DNA of 64,000 nt from Pristionchus mayeri (GCA_036245805.1 BTRK01000003.1:4154001-4218000); one strand, 5' to 3'. Numbered from the stretch's first letter, positions 11,765-23,942 are shown. Numbers and translations: made by a program. Notes: a model not told the origin generated them from the letters alone.

Positions 11765-12838
11765 AACATTTATCCTTCCCTCTCTCCCCCTCTCTCCATC
11801 CCTCCCTCTCTCTCTCTCCTTCTCCCCCCTCTCTCTCCCTCTCTCTCCTACTCTCCCTCTCTTCCTCTATTCCTCTCTCTCCCTATCCCTCTGTTTCATT
11901 CTCCTTCTCTCTCTCCTCTCTCCTCCTCCTCCTCCTCTCTCTCTTCCTCTCTCTCCCTCTTTTCATCTCTCTCCCTCTCTTCCTATCTCTCCGTTTCTCC
12001 CTCTCCATCTCTCTCCTTCTCCTTCTCTATCTCCTCTCTCCTCCTCTCCCTCTCTCTCTCCTTCCCCCTCTCTCTCCCTCTCTCTCCTACTCTCCCTTTC
12101 TCCCACTTTCCCTCTCTTCCTCTCTCTCCCTCTCTTCCTTTATTCCTCTCTCTCCCTCTCTTCCTCTCTCTCTCCCTTTCTCCCTCTCCCCCTGTTTCAT
12201 TCTCCTTCTCTCTCTCCTCTCTCCTCCTCCTCCTCTCCCTCTCTCTCTCCTCCCCCCCCTCTCTCTCCCTCTCTCTCCTACTCTCCCTCTCCCTCTGTTT
12301 CATTCTCCTTCTCTCTCTCCTTTCTCCTCCTCCTCTTCTCTCTCTTCCTCTCTCTCCTTCTCTTCCTCTCTTCCTCTCTTCCTCTCTCTCCCTTTCTCCC
12401 TCTCCCTCTCTCTCCCTCTCCTTCTCACTCTCCTCTCTCCTCTCTCTCCCTTCCTCCCTCTCCCTCTGTCTCAATCTAATTCTCGCTCTCCTCTCTCCTC
12501 CTCCTCCTCTCTCTCTCCTACTCTCCCTCTCTCCCACTCTCCCTCTCTTCCTCTCTCTTCCTCTCTCCTTCTCTCTCCCTCTCTTCCTCTCTCTCCGTTT
12601 CTCCCTCTCCCTCTCTCTCATTCTCTTTCTCTCCCTCTCGCCCTCTCTCTCCTTCTTTCCCTATCCCTCTCTCCATCTATTCATCTCTCTCCCTTTCTCC
12701 CTCTTCCTCGCTCTCTCGCTCTCTCGCGCTCTCTTTCTCTCCCTCTCCTCTCCCTCTCTCTTCATCTCTCCCTCTCTCTCCACCTCTCCCTCTCTCCATC
12801 TCTCTCTCCCCCCTCTCTCCTTCTCCATTCCTCTCTTC
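11765..12838. repeat. 1.07-kb polypyrimidine (CTCTCC)n low-complexity tract
   Basis: Almost pure C/T on the plus strand with imperfect CTCTCC, CTTCCTCT and TCTCCCTCTC repeats. Homopurine-homopyrimidine tracts of this length can form triplex (H-DNA). The long open frames through it on both strands are low-complexity artefacts. Confidence 0.9.
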
Positions 12839-12861
12839 ATCGCTCTATGTCCCTTCTACGA

Positions 12862-13140
12862 ATGGAACATTTTCGAAAAGCTTACTTTCTGGTACAGTCT
12901 AGAAGCTTTGGAACATTTTCGAACTTTCTGGAACATTCTAGAAGCTTTGGAACGTTTTCGAACTTTCTGGAACATTCTAGAAGCTTTGGAACATTTTCGA
13001 ACTTTCTGGAACATTCTAGAAGCTTTTGAACATTTTCGAACTTTCTGGAACATTCTAGAAGCTTTGGAACATTTTCGAACTTTCTGGAACATTCTAGAAG
13101 CTTTGGAACATTTTCGAACTTTCTGGAACATTCTAGAAGC
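12862..13140. repeat. 39-bp minisatellite of alternating nGAAn/nTTCn pentamers (heat-shock-element-like)
   Basis: Six full 39-bp units start at 12901, 12940, 12979, 13018, 13057 and 13096, with a degenerate unit before and a partial after. Each unit reads as alternating pentamers gGAAc aTTTt cGAAc tTTCt gGAAc aTTCt aGAAg cTTT. TTCTAGAA occurs six times at 39-bp spacing (12937, 12976, 13015, 13054, 13093, 13132). The pentamer pattern is the HSF-1 consensus. Confidence 0.9.
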
Positions 13141-13935
13141 TTTGACCCATGGCTAATTATCGATTGGTATACTGTAATCCCCCTAATGCTAATTATTAAT
13201 TGGCATACTTTAGATCAAAGATCAAAGATCGAAATCATAAGTCTGACTCACGGAATAATAGGTGACCCATGGCTAATTATCGATTGGTATACGGTATTTG
13301 ACCCAATGCTAATTATTGATTGGCATACGGTAATTCAAAGATCAAAGGTCAAAGTCATAAATCTGACCCACGGAATAACAGTTGTCCCATGGCTAATTAT
13401 CGATTAGTATACGGTAGTTGACCCTATGCTAATTATTGATTGGCATACGGTAATTCAAAGATCAAATATCAAAATCTTAAATCTGACCCACGGAATATGA
13501 GGTGACCCACGGCTAATTATCGATTGGTATACGGTAGTTGACCCAATGCTAATTATTGATTGGCATACGGTAATTCAAAGATCAAAGGTCAAAGTCATAA
13601 ATCTGACCCACGGAATAACAGTTGACCCATGGCTAATTATCGATTGGTATACGGTAGTTGACCCAATGCTAATTATTGATTGGTATACGGTAATTCAAAG
13701 ATCAAAGGTCAAAGTCATAAATCTGACCCACGGAATAACAGTTGACCCATGGCTAATTATCGATTGGTATACGGTAGTTGACCCAATGCTAATTATTGAT
13801 TTTTATACGGTAATTCAAAGATCAAAGGTCAAAATCATAAATCTGACCCACGGAATAACAGTTGACCCATGGCTAATTATCGATTGGTATACGGTAGTTG
13901 ACCCAATGCTAATTATTGATTGGTATACGGTAATG
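13141..13935. repeat. 120-bp satellite array, about 6.6 units
   Basis: Units begin at 13143, 13263, 13383, 13503, 13623, 13743 and 13863, exactly 120 bp apart. Each unit has two related 36-bp halves (TGACCCATGGCTAATTATCG and TGACCCAATGCTAATTATTG) and a third part with AGATCAAAGGTCAAAGTCA. Because 120 is divisible by three, a 40-residue repeat stays open in one frame, but this is a property of the array, not evidence of a gene. Confidence 0.9.
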
Positions 13936-14124
13936 GATTGATGCCTTCCTAACGTCATCCCTCCCTCCCCTCCCTATTTCGCAATCCGGTTAGACGGAGT
14001 CACACTGCGCTTTATATATAGGTATTGATATTCCAAGAAATATGTATTTTGCACATATCCATCAAAATGTCCGCTTGGTTGTGATCCCTGCGAAGCGTAT
14101 CTCAGCTCCCAGATGAGCTAGGTA

Positions 14125-15015
14125 TTAGGCTGGTGCAAAAGTTTCTTTCCTTTTTCATGCACCAACATTCTGAACTCCCCAGGTAGTCGTAATGAGCCAA
14201 TCAAATAATTGTTTTTGCTGTTGATACGGACATGGGTACACACTATAGCGAATACTATATTGTGTTGATTCGATCAATAAGAATAGAGCATTTTAGTTCG
14301 GAAGTAATCGGACTAAGTCGAGCAATCCAACTTTTCAATTGCTCTAGGTCCCGAGCGGAATAACTTAAAGGTTACATTTAGTACATTATTACAAAGTACG
14401 TTGACTGGGTATATCATACGACATAGCCCACCAAACCTGCCCTGAAAAACCTACTAGAAATGTTGGCCCAATTACAGAACTACTGAATTTCAAAATCATA
14501 GTTCACGAATTGCTGAGCGCCACTTCCTTACACATCATTGATGAATGCTCAATTTCGATGGGAAATACTTTCCCCTATAAGTATGCTAACAAATTTAGGA
14601 AAGGATAGAACTTCCCGTTGAAGAGCTGCTTATTTCTAAATAATCCTGTTCTAATTCATCCGCTGAAATCAACACTTTTTGGATTCCACTGTCTCCCACA
14701 CACGTTCGAATCCTGATTTTTTGTTCTTTCTTGAACAAAGAACTCCTGCCCAAGTGTTCGTCAATTCGGTAGAATCAGAATCTCACAAGTATTCGATAAC
14801 CTGAACTTATCCCAAAATGCTCAAAATAGCCGTTTTCTGACGTTAATTTTCTGAGACTTATCAACTTCTCACGATGATGCGTAGATTCAAATCAAATGTA
14901 TGGTAGTAATCTACCGCCATGGCCATAACATATGGTATTCAGAAAATCATGAGAGTCTATGCGCGCCAACAGAAATTTGAAAAATAAAAAAAAAGAAACT
15001 TATGCACCAACCTAA
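14125..15015. mobile_element. Mariner-type non-autonomous element, 891 bp
   Basis: Ends TTAGGCTGGTGCAAAAGTTT and the complement of TTAGGTTGGTGCATAAGTTT, flanked by TA on both sides (14123-14124, 15016-15017). These ends are typical of the cecropia/Hsmar1-like mariner group. No transposase frame is found inside. It interrupts a TCAGCTCCCAGATGAGCTA motif also found in foldbacks nearby. Confidence 0.7.
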
Positions 15016-15076
15016 TAGATCGCATAGTAGGATTAGAATGAATCTCACATGTTAGAGGAGCTTTCAAAAGCATCAA

Positions 15077-15149
15077 TGGAGGCAGGAGGATTCGAGCCAA
15101 CGACCTTCCGATCACGTGTCGGGTGCTCTAACCACTGAGCTATACCCCC
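15077..15149 (-). tRNA. tRNA-like sequence, probably a tRNA pseudogene or SINE head
   Basis: Read on the minus strand it is 73 nt with a full-length layout: acceptor 5' GGGGGTA pairing with TGCCTCC (two wobbles), D-arm TAGCTCAGTGGTTAGAGCA (good A box), anticodon loop CACGTGA, and T-loop segment GGCTCGAATCC (near B box). Position 33 is A rather than T, and two of the five T-stem pairs mismatch. The anticodon position would read CGT (Thr). A TTTT run follows eight bases after the discriminator base. The defects argue for a pseudogene or tRNA-derived repeat. Confidence 0.5.
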
Positions 15150-15689
15150 TCTCCCCTTTACTCTCATCTCGTGCTATGGTCTTTGGGGTCTCGGCCATGC
15201 CTCTCTTTACATGCCGCCCCTGTTCATCAGCCGAGTTCCACTGGAGGCACAAGTGAAGATAGGCAACCTTTGGCCACACTGATGCGCTCATGACTTCATA
15301 GGATCATTGGAGCATTTAACACTCGAATGAGGCACCATCCCGGATGGCTGTCTCCCTACTGTGGTCGCCATGTAAGATTAGAACTTTCGCATGTAGTGCA
15401 ATACGATTAGTCAATAATTTAAAATAACGTTATGAAAAACCCAGTCCTCAAAAAATCTCTCTATCAACAGCTATAGAGCTGTAAATTTTTAAAGAAGGGA
15501 TAACAATAACGGGCGCTACAGAGTCCCACCACGAAGATATTGCTCGCGCAATTGAATATTCTCCCTTCGTACTCTAGTCGTTTCTCTCGTTACGTTACTA
15601 CGGGAGAACCTATATTTTGTATACAAAATGGGACTAAGAGGTATTGGTGCTTTATCGGCAAGAAATGGCCGTTTAAGACCAGAATAAAT
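15150..15689. other. No gene seen
   Basis: No supported coding or RNA feature. Ordinary mixed sequence inside intron 2 of copy B. Confidence 0.4.
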
Positions 15690-16115
15690 AAGTTTAAGAC
15701 ACGATGAAATAACGATAGGACGTCTTGGCTACAAAAAGAAATGATGCTCCGCCATGACGATAAGACGATAATAACGACATGATGAAATGACGATCCGCGA
15801 CGATTATAGGACGACATGAAGGAATGATGATCAGTCATGACGATAAGACGATATTGACGACATGAAGAAGATCCGATCCGTATAGACGAAGGGACGAAAT
15901 AGATGACATGACGAAATGACGATCCGCGATGACGATAGGAGGACATGAAGAAATGGTGATGTGATGATAGGACGCTATTGACGATATGACGAAATGACGA
16001 TCCTTGTTGACGAAAGGACGAACTATATGCTCTGACTATTAAACTAACAATATTGAAACGATGATCCAGGAAAATACGACGAAAAAGTGATGATGACGAT
16101 GAAAAGTGGACGAAC
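15690..16115. repeat. Degenerate TGACGA-rich tandem repeat
   Basis: Repeated words GACGAAATGACGATCCGCGA, GACGATAGGAC and GACGACATGA recur at irregular spacing. Both strands have open frames through it because of the simple composition. No gene is supported. Confidence 0.75.
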
Positions 16116-16557
16116 GAACTCCACTCGACGAATATAAGATGGTACTGCCGCTACCTGCTAAGCAACGCGCGCGCAAAATACTGACCATAAAGTGAAGAAT
16201 AAATATAACAAAATACAGAAAAAGCCAATCAAACCTTGTGCCGACACCAGAATGAAGAAACATGCGCAAGCATTCGTGCGTCGATACGCTGACGCACGAG
16301 AAGTTCTTGTGCAATACATTGTTTGCTTGCGCAAACAATTGACCCGCGAAATTCAAACTTGAATTTCGTTCTCAAAACACCCAAACGCTCTTAGTCCCTT
16401 ATTTTTACTCACAAAATTACAACTGTAGCGAATTCACCCCGAGAAATAGGCAATGCATAAACATAACGAGTGAAACATAAACGAACTAGCCACGCTCCTG
16501 CGCTGTCAATCAACTTTGCGAGTATGTAAATGGCCTGAAAGGCCTCTCTGTCACTTC

Positions 16558-19500
16558 GGATAACACGCCCCTCACGTAAGAATCGACTCAGAATGACACT
16601 TGTTTGGCATTGATGCAAAATTCGAAATTGAGATAAATACATTTGAGGGGTCTACTTGACCCAACTAAGACCCCCTTGCACTGAATAGTGCATGGGATCA
16701 TTCTTCGCCGAGTTGCTGCAACGGTCGGACCGAGCACTCCAACTTTGAGGCTTACTTTCTACCCTTCAATGAAATCATACGGAAAACTTTTCTTCTAGCG
16801 GTCCGGCTACTTTTTCACGATCTATCACCCTATCTAGACCGTTTTTCGATTTTTTGATTTTTGAAACGCTCTACACTCAACGACGAAAAACTTGAAAACT
16901 GCCTCAAAGTCACCGGATTTTCGTGTATCATCAGGTAGAGGTTGATCAGGCGATTCGAACAAGTACCTTGCGTTCGCATATCGAGGGGATCTAAGGGGTG
17001 TTTTGCTCCTAAAACGCTTCGGGAAGATTTGAAGTTATTTTTAATCAGCTAATCGACGTGTCATTCTGCCCTCTCGCGAACAAAATTAATTAATTTTGCG
17101 ATATGTTTCAAGACCCGTGTCAAAGGGGGGACAAATTCTCATTTGCGTGGCCCAACTAATCCCTTTCATTCGCGGACAATGAGAGCTGTGAACAATGGAA
17201 CGAGACAATGGAAGCGCTGTAAAATGCTGGGTTGTCCGAACGTTAGCTCATGCCACCTGCCTTAAACCGAAATTGACCAATCGGCCTCGTCAAGTTGGGC
17301 TGAAGGGGTTTAGGCAACTTTCTGCACAAACGCGATATTTTTAGCTTCACTCCCCTACGAGGAGATAGCTCTGGAGTGGGCAAAACTGTTTATTTTCACA
17401 CGATTGCTATCGAATTGCATTATGTTTCAGGAAAGAATGACGATTCATCATTCAGATTAGATAGCAATCCTGTCAGAATCGAATAAGTTGGATCTGTTTC
17501 ATCATAATATTATTATCGGACCCTCTCATTCTGCTCTACTGGGGCTGAATTTCCACAGACCGACTCGGAGGACGAAAAATAGGCACAGTGATAGGGAGAT
17601 TTCGCTCCGAGAATCGACGGGCCAAACAAATGAACAATTTTCCCCCATCTGACACGCTGTGACGTGTCATTCTGCCCTCTCTAGAAGAAAGGTCAGTATT
17701 TTTGCGATATGTTTCAGGTACCAATGAAATTCATTGAAGTCTTCTAGTAAACTTTTCAAAGTAGTTCAATGGGTCTTGAAACATATCGCAAAATTAATTC
17801 AGAGACCGGATCGGTAAGATTGGACCTCCCCCCGGACCTGTTTCGTTAGCAATGAGATTCGGGCGCCCATCCTTTGTGCGTGTGTACCCCTTGGCCCCAT
17901 GTACCACAAATGGTCACTGAATTCCTGATTCCTCCTGCGCACAGGAAAAAAATGGTCACAAATGTTAAAAATCGAAATTTAATAATATCTCAACCCGAAA
18001 AGGTGGAGTCAAAATCTATTTGTTGTTGTTCTAGACATCACTAATAACCAAAATTTAACCATCCAAATCGAATCACACTCTATTGTTATGGTGGTTTCAC
18101 ATACAACATTTTCACTTTTTCACACATACAGTTGAAATATTGAGAGACCCCCAGGTCTTACCATGCTTAAAATGTAGCCCATTGAATTCTGCATCGAATT
18201 TCGAAAAACCGATTTCAATTTCGTTTGTCCGTCATGATCTCCCTAAGGTCCGAAACTTTACGTGTCACATTTGGCTGGTCACGATTTTTCGAATTTGTCA
18301 TATATACCAACGTTTTTGTGTTTCTGTGGGTTTATTTATACGTTTAAATAATAATGACGTTAAATGGAACCGAAAAGAAATTTTGTGTATCCCATTCTGT
18401 AAAGTCGTGTTTCATACCCACCGAAGTTCTCTATTTTGTGCCTCTGAAATCCAGCTACACAAAGTCCTCTACAATGAACACCTAGCACGCTGAGTACTAT
18501 GTACCGACGTAATTATATATCTCGCTTAAGAGATTGGTGTTCGGTTTTCAAGACAATTTTTCGTATGCTCCAAATCGCAAAATGGAGGTTGTCGACAAAA
18601 ATTGATGGCGAGATGGCTGATGAAAACTACATAATTTAGTAATATTATGTCAATTTCAGCCCATCCAGATCAAAAACTGCTGAGAAAACGCGAGTTTTTA
18701 AAATTTCTGAAAAATTACCTCTCGAACTCACGATTGGACCCCTGTTTGTGGTTCAAAATCTCATCAGATGTTTAGCCGATCGCATGATCCTTATCATATA
18801 CTTATAGTAGAGTAGAATGTAAGATGAAATATTGCGAAATGAGACCTGTGATTCACCGAAAGATATAAATGTGTTTTGATAAATATTACGAATAATGATA
18901 TTTGCAAAATAAATATATTGGATTTTCTACGATTGTTCGTGAAAAATCAATAAGAACTGGATATAATTCATCGGAATGAAACTAATTCTACCTAATATTG
19001 TTAGTTGTGATAATATTTGAACTGCTTTAAGAAATTAATATCTATCAAAAAATCGAAAATCGAAAATCGAAAATACCTTTAAAGATACGTTTTAGCTGAA
19101 TTATTTTGATTTGAATGCACTGAAAAAGTCATTTATCAGTAAAATATAATCGAACGGAACATAAATCGCAGAGAAATCAAAAATAGTTTTTCATGATTTC
19201 TCACTTCTCCAAAATATTTTACTTATAATTTGCTTATTTTAATTGTTGAAAGAGGCTATTTGGCAATATTTCATCTTACATTCTACTCTACTATAAGTAT
19301 ATGATAAGGGTCACGCGATTGGCTAAACATCTGATGAGATTTTGAACCACAAACAGGGGTCCAATCGTGAGTTCGAGAGGTAATTTTTCAGAAATTTTTA
19401 AAACTCGCGTTTTCTCAGCAGTTTTTGATCTGGATGGACTTAAATTGACATAATATTACTAAATTATGTATTTTTCATCAGCCATCTCGCCATCAATTTT

Positions 19501-20823
19501 TGTCGACAACCTCCATTTTGCGATTTGGAGCATACGAAAAATTGTCTTGAAAACCGAGCACCAATCTCTTAAGCGAGATATATAATTACGTCGGTACACA
19601 GTACTCAGCGTGCAAGGTGTTCATTGTAGAGGACTTTGTTTAGCTGGATTTCAGAGGCACAAAATAGAGAACTTCGGTGGGTATGAAACACGACTTTACA
19701 GAATGGGATACACAAAATTTCTTTTCGGTTCCATTTAACGTCATTATTATTTAAACGTATAAATAAACCCACAGAAACACAAAAACGTTGGTATAAATGA
19801 CAAATTCGAAAAATCGTGACCAGCCAAATGTGACACGTAAAGTTTCGGACCTTAGGGAGATCATGACGGACAAACGAAATTGAAATCGGTTTTACGATAT
19901 TCGATGCAGAATTCAATGGGCTACATTTTAAGCATGGTAAGACCTGGGGGTCTCTCAATATATCAACTGTATGTGTGAAAAAGTGAAAATTTTGTATGTG
20001 AAACCACCATGACAGTAGAGTGTGATTTGATTTGGATGGTTAAATTTTGGTTATTAGTGATGTCTAGAACAACAACAAAGAGATTTTGACTCCACCTTTT
20101 CGGGTTGAGATATTATGAAATTTCGATTTTTAACATTTGTGACCATTTTTTTCCTGTGCGCAGGAGGAATCAGGAATTCAGTGACCATTTGTGGTACATG
20201 GGGCCAAGGGGTACACACGCACAAAGCATGGGCGCCTGAATCTCATTGCTAACGAAACAGGTCCGGGGAATGGCCATTATGGTCGATTCTTACCGATCCG
20301 TCCTCTTAATTTTGTTCGCGAGAGGGCAGAATGACACGTCGATTGAATGATTAAAAATAACTTCAAATCTTCCCCGTGCGTTTTAAGGACAAAACACCCC
20401 TTAGCTCCCTTCGATATGTGAGCGCAAGGTAATGTTCGAATCGTCTGATCAAGCCCTATCTGATGATGAGAGAAAATCTGGTGACTTTGGGGCAGTTTTC
20501 AAGTTAATCGACGTTGAATTTTGAGCGGTTCAGATATGAAAAATCGAAAAACGGTTTAGATAGGATTATAGAGCATCAAAAAGTAGCCGGACCACTAGAA
20601 GAAAAGTTTTAAGTATGGTTGCATTGAAGGGTAGCAAGTAAGCCCCAAGTTGGAGTGCTCGGTCCGACCGGTGCAGCAACTCGGCGAAGAATGATCCCAT
20701 GCACTATTCAGTGCAAGGGGTCTTAGTTGGGTCAAGTAGACCCCGCAAATGTATTTATCTCAATTTCGAATTTTGCTTCAATGCCACGCTTTGCTCGATT
20801 CTTAGGTGAGAGGCGTGATAAAG
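16558..20823. mobile_element. 4.3-kb foldback element with a nested insertion in its left arm
   Basis: Ends read ATAACACGCCCCTCACGTAA and the complement-like TTAGGTGAGAGGCGTGATAA. Arms match over most of their length (for example the block near 18083-18500 against 19600-20010, including TTACCATGCTTAAAATGTAG). The left arm holds about 700 bp not present in the right arm. Terminal sequence TCACGCC(C/T)CTCACG is shared with the foldback at 29715-31323. Confidence 0.8.
17090..17801. mobile_element. Inverted-repeat element nested in the left foldback arm
   Basis: Bounded by AATTAATTTTGCGATATGTT at the left and its complement AACATATCGCAAAATTAATT at the right. The corresponding position in the right foldback arm (about 20311) is uninterrupted, so this insertion is younger than the foldback. 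Confidence 0.65.
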
Positions 20824-21184
20824 TGATCCATGATCGGGCTAATGGATTCTATTACCCACAATAGTGGAACATCTATCTAATTTTGTAACTCCTTCTTTAA
20901 TGCAATGTTACTCCTTCTTTAATGCAATATAATGAAAGAAAATTCCCATGTGTTTTGAGAAGTTGTCATACATCCCCGCTGGCTTGTGATATGTGGATTA
21001 ATCGTCTGACTCTGATATTTTTGAACACTCCCTACACGGCGAAATAGCGTGTGAAATGGAGAGAGCGCGGCTATTGGTCGATATGTGTGATACGATATTT
21101 ATCTTTCAGGTTGTACGTCCTCTCAATTCGTTCAAGCATGTTCGCGCTACCATTGTCTCCCTCGATATCGACAACACCTATTTA

Positions 21185-21734
21185 TTAGGTTGGTGCAAAA
21201 GTTTCGCCTCAAAATTTATTCGGGAGTCTATACCTTGCATCGGTCAAGAGCAATCCTGATATTATTTTTCTTATTATATCAATGGATGTATACTTTACAT
21301 ATTTCCTCTTATAATTAAGATTCACTGTTCCTCTCAGAGCCACATTTCACAAAGTGCTAATCCCGAAATTTGATCGACGAAATCGGTCTTTCCATCAACA
21401 TAATTTTTCCGCGAGATTACGAAACTACCACTTCAAGTGTTCAGTTGAACCATCAACCGCTATTTATTAGTTTTTCAAAAGATCTAAAGTTGGATCCTTT
21501 TCAATTAAATGTTGTGATAGTTTTTTTGCGAATACCCGAAAAATGGGAATTTTGCAAATTTTCGGATAGCATTAATTTTCCTACGATCGACGTTCGATAT
21601 ATTCGATATAAACCAATGGGTATGGTACAACAATACTACGTCTCAAATAATGCAGGATTAGTTTTTGGGACAAGTATCGTATTAACGAGAAAACTTGAAA
21701 AATGCCTTGAGGCGAAACTTTTGCACCAACCTAA
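21185..21734. mobile_element. 550-bp mariner-type miniature element in exon 3 of copy B, carrying a 123-codon ORF
   Basis: TIRs TTAGGTTGGTGCAAAAGTTT and its complement, extended by CGCC/GGCG, flanked by TA (21183-21184, 21735-21736). The insertion lies one base before the exon-3 donor (gtaatt at 21738), which survives. An internal frame 21370-21741 encodes 123 residues with no transposase motif (no DDE/DDD triad or HTH seen) and reads out through the right TIR. The upstream exon frame enters the element and stops at 21257-21259. Confidence 0.75.
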
Positions 21735-23146
21735 TAAGTAATTTTTTTCAGCCGAACCCAGTGAAACAGTGTAAACTCAGTGAGACAAATAAACACAAAA
21801 ACAGAGCGTTAACTGATCCCGGGAATTATGAGCTTCGCGCTCTCCCTTGTTATCGAAAACGTCAAGCGAAAATATATCGGCTTATGATAAATGTTGCATT
21901 ATTTGAGGAATATATGTGTCCGAAGTAGGAATCGGAATGGACTCCACCAAGAGAATACTCTCCAGGAAAGGGTTGGCATAACCGTGCATCTATGATCTGT
22001 TCAAATATGCACTGCAGAATGAAAGTAGTGAATAGTGAATGATAGTGCTATTTCGTCCCCATTTACCAGTCTAAATATGGAAATAGCCAAGTATGGATCA
22101 GGCAAGGCGGAGTTGATTATCGAGTTCTCCTTAGAAGGTTTGTGAAAACAATGATGATCAGGTTGAGTTGTCACATCGATTCAGATGATGGCTGTCCTTA
22201 TCCATTCCTAGACACTCAAATCGGAAGTGTTCTGATTATCAAAGCGAAAGTGATCGCGTACGAGTGTTCTTTTACCGTCACCACCAAGGATCTTGGTAGG
22301 CAACATCTTGATATTATCTGCATAATGACGAAATAAGCATTGACATCCACCCAGACCACGGGGGTTAAGAAATAGGTCAGAAATCCCCCACTACGTGCAC
22401 ACAACACGGGCGGTAGCCTCACGCATAGGTCGCTGATAACCTCAGGACAGACTGAACGCAGAATTGGCGCTGGAGTGGCAAACCAGCCTTGCTTGGATGC
22501 CTCAACTTACGTTTTATGAATAGTCGAATGGAACAATCGGCTTTTTTCGCTGACTGATTAATGATTTCTCACATTGCTCACATTGCGATCGAGTAGTTTC
22601 GTGTTCATATTTTGTTTTCAAATGAAAATGGCTAAGATGCCGTTCATGATTTTTTAACAGGAATAATATATTACATTATCCCAATGAATATAATAGCCGA
22701 CTGATTCGAATTCATCGATCGAATAACGGTTTGATTCTCATTTCGTCAGTATATCGGTTGGCCGGTCTGCGTCTAACGCTGATTGTTTTGGACACTCCTG
22801 ATTTTGCTTATTTTGATCATGTGATAGTAATACAATATCATAACGTGATATTATATATATGAAAGCAGCAAATAATGCCCATAATGTTGAGATTTTTTAT
22901 ACATCAATTTTCTTTCAGGCGCAGCACTCGAACTAACCTCGATAAATTCGTCGATAGCTCATTCGTTGTCTGTAGTAATCAAGCATCCGGAAACACGGGG
23001 GTTTGCAAAATCTATTACACAGGTATCACGAGTCGATGGAGCAAAAATAAGCCCATCAAGAACAATTAAAAAAAATTAAATCGGTTATACTGCGGTGTGT
23101 TACTACCCAGGCATAATAATACGAATGATCCAAGTTATTTGTAGGC

Positions 23147-23940
23147 ACAACGTGTCAAAGTTTGTTTGCCGCGGCGCCCGGTCGATCTTGAAACATAACA
23201 TTTTTGGCTGAAATGAACAAAGAAAATTTGAACCAAAATATTTGAAAAATATATCATAGCTCAGCTACTAAAAGTAAATATATATTTCTAATGTAATAGA
23301 GCTCTCAGGAATGTAGCCAAGGTGTCTCCATATCATTTTTGGTAATTTTCATCAAATTTAAAATTTGTTACATGAATTTTTCAAATGTGTACGCATAAAT
23401 CGAAAAAGTTGAGCATGCACACCAATAGGGAACCCCACATATGTAGAACATTTTCATATCTACATGAAGAGCTCTACAATTTGCAGAACTTCGATTTTTT
23501 CAAAAATGTTGAAATATTTTGAGAAATGTTGAAAATAATGCTTAAATTGGAAGTTTCTCAAAATATTTCCATAATTTCGAAAATTCTAAGTTCTACAAAT
23601 CGTAGAGCTCTTCACGTAGATATGAAAAGGTTCTACATATGTGGGGTTCCCTATTGCTGTGCATTCTCAACTTTTTCGATTTATGAGTACAAATTTGAAA
23701 AATTCATGTAACAAATTTTAAATTTTATGAAAATTAGCAAAAATGATATGGAGACAAGTTGGTTACATTGCTTAGAGCTATATTGCATTAGAAATATATA
23801 TTTACTTTTTGTAGCTGAGCTATGATATATTTTTCAAATATTTTGGTTCAAATTTTCTTCGCTCATTTCAGCCAAAAATGTTATGTTTCAAGATCGACCG
23901 AGCGCCGCGGCAAACAAAGGAAACGTTTTGACACGCTGTG
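23147..23940. mobile_element. 0.8-kb foldback with CACAGCGTGTCA-like ends
   Basis: Mirror-image arms about a centre near 23545; ends CACAACGTGTCAAAGTTTG and TTTTGACACGCTGTG. Related terminal words occur at 17655, 30183 and 30748, pointing to one terminal-repeat family. Confidence 0.7.
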
Positions 23941-23942
23941 AT

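Noticed and set aside
11654..13156. 500-codon open frame on plus and 212-codon frame on minus
   Set aside because: They run through a C/T-rich simple repeat and the 39-bp minisatellite; Ser/Pro/Leu and Arg/Glu runs are composition artefacts.
13546..13941. 131-codon frame with a 40-residue repeat
   Set aside because: Follows from a 120-bp satellite period divisible by three; no start context, splice signals or non-repeat flanks.
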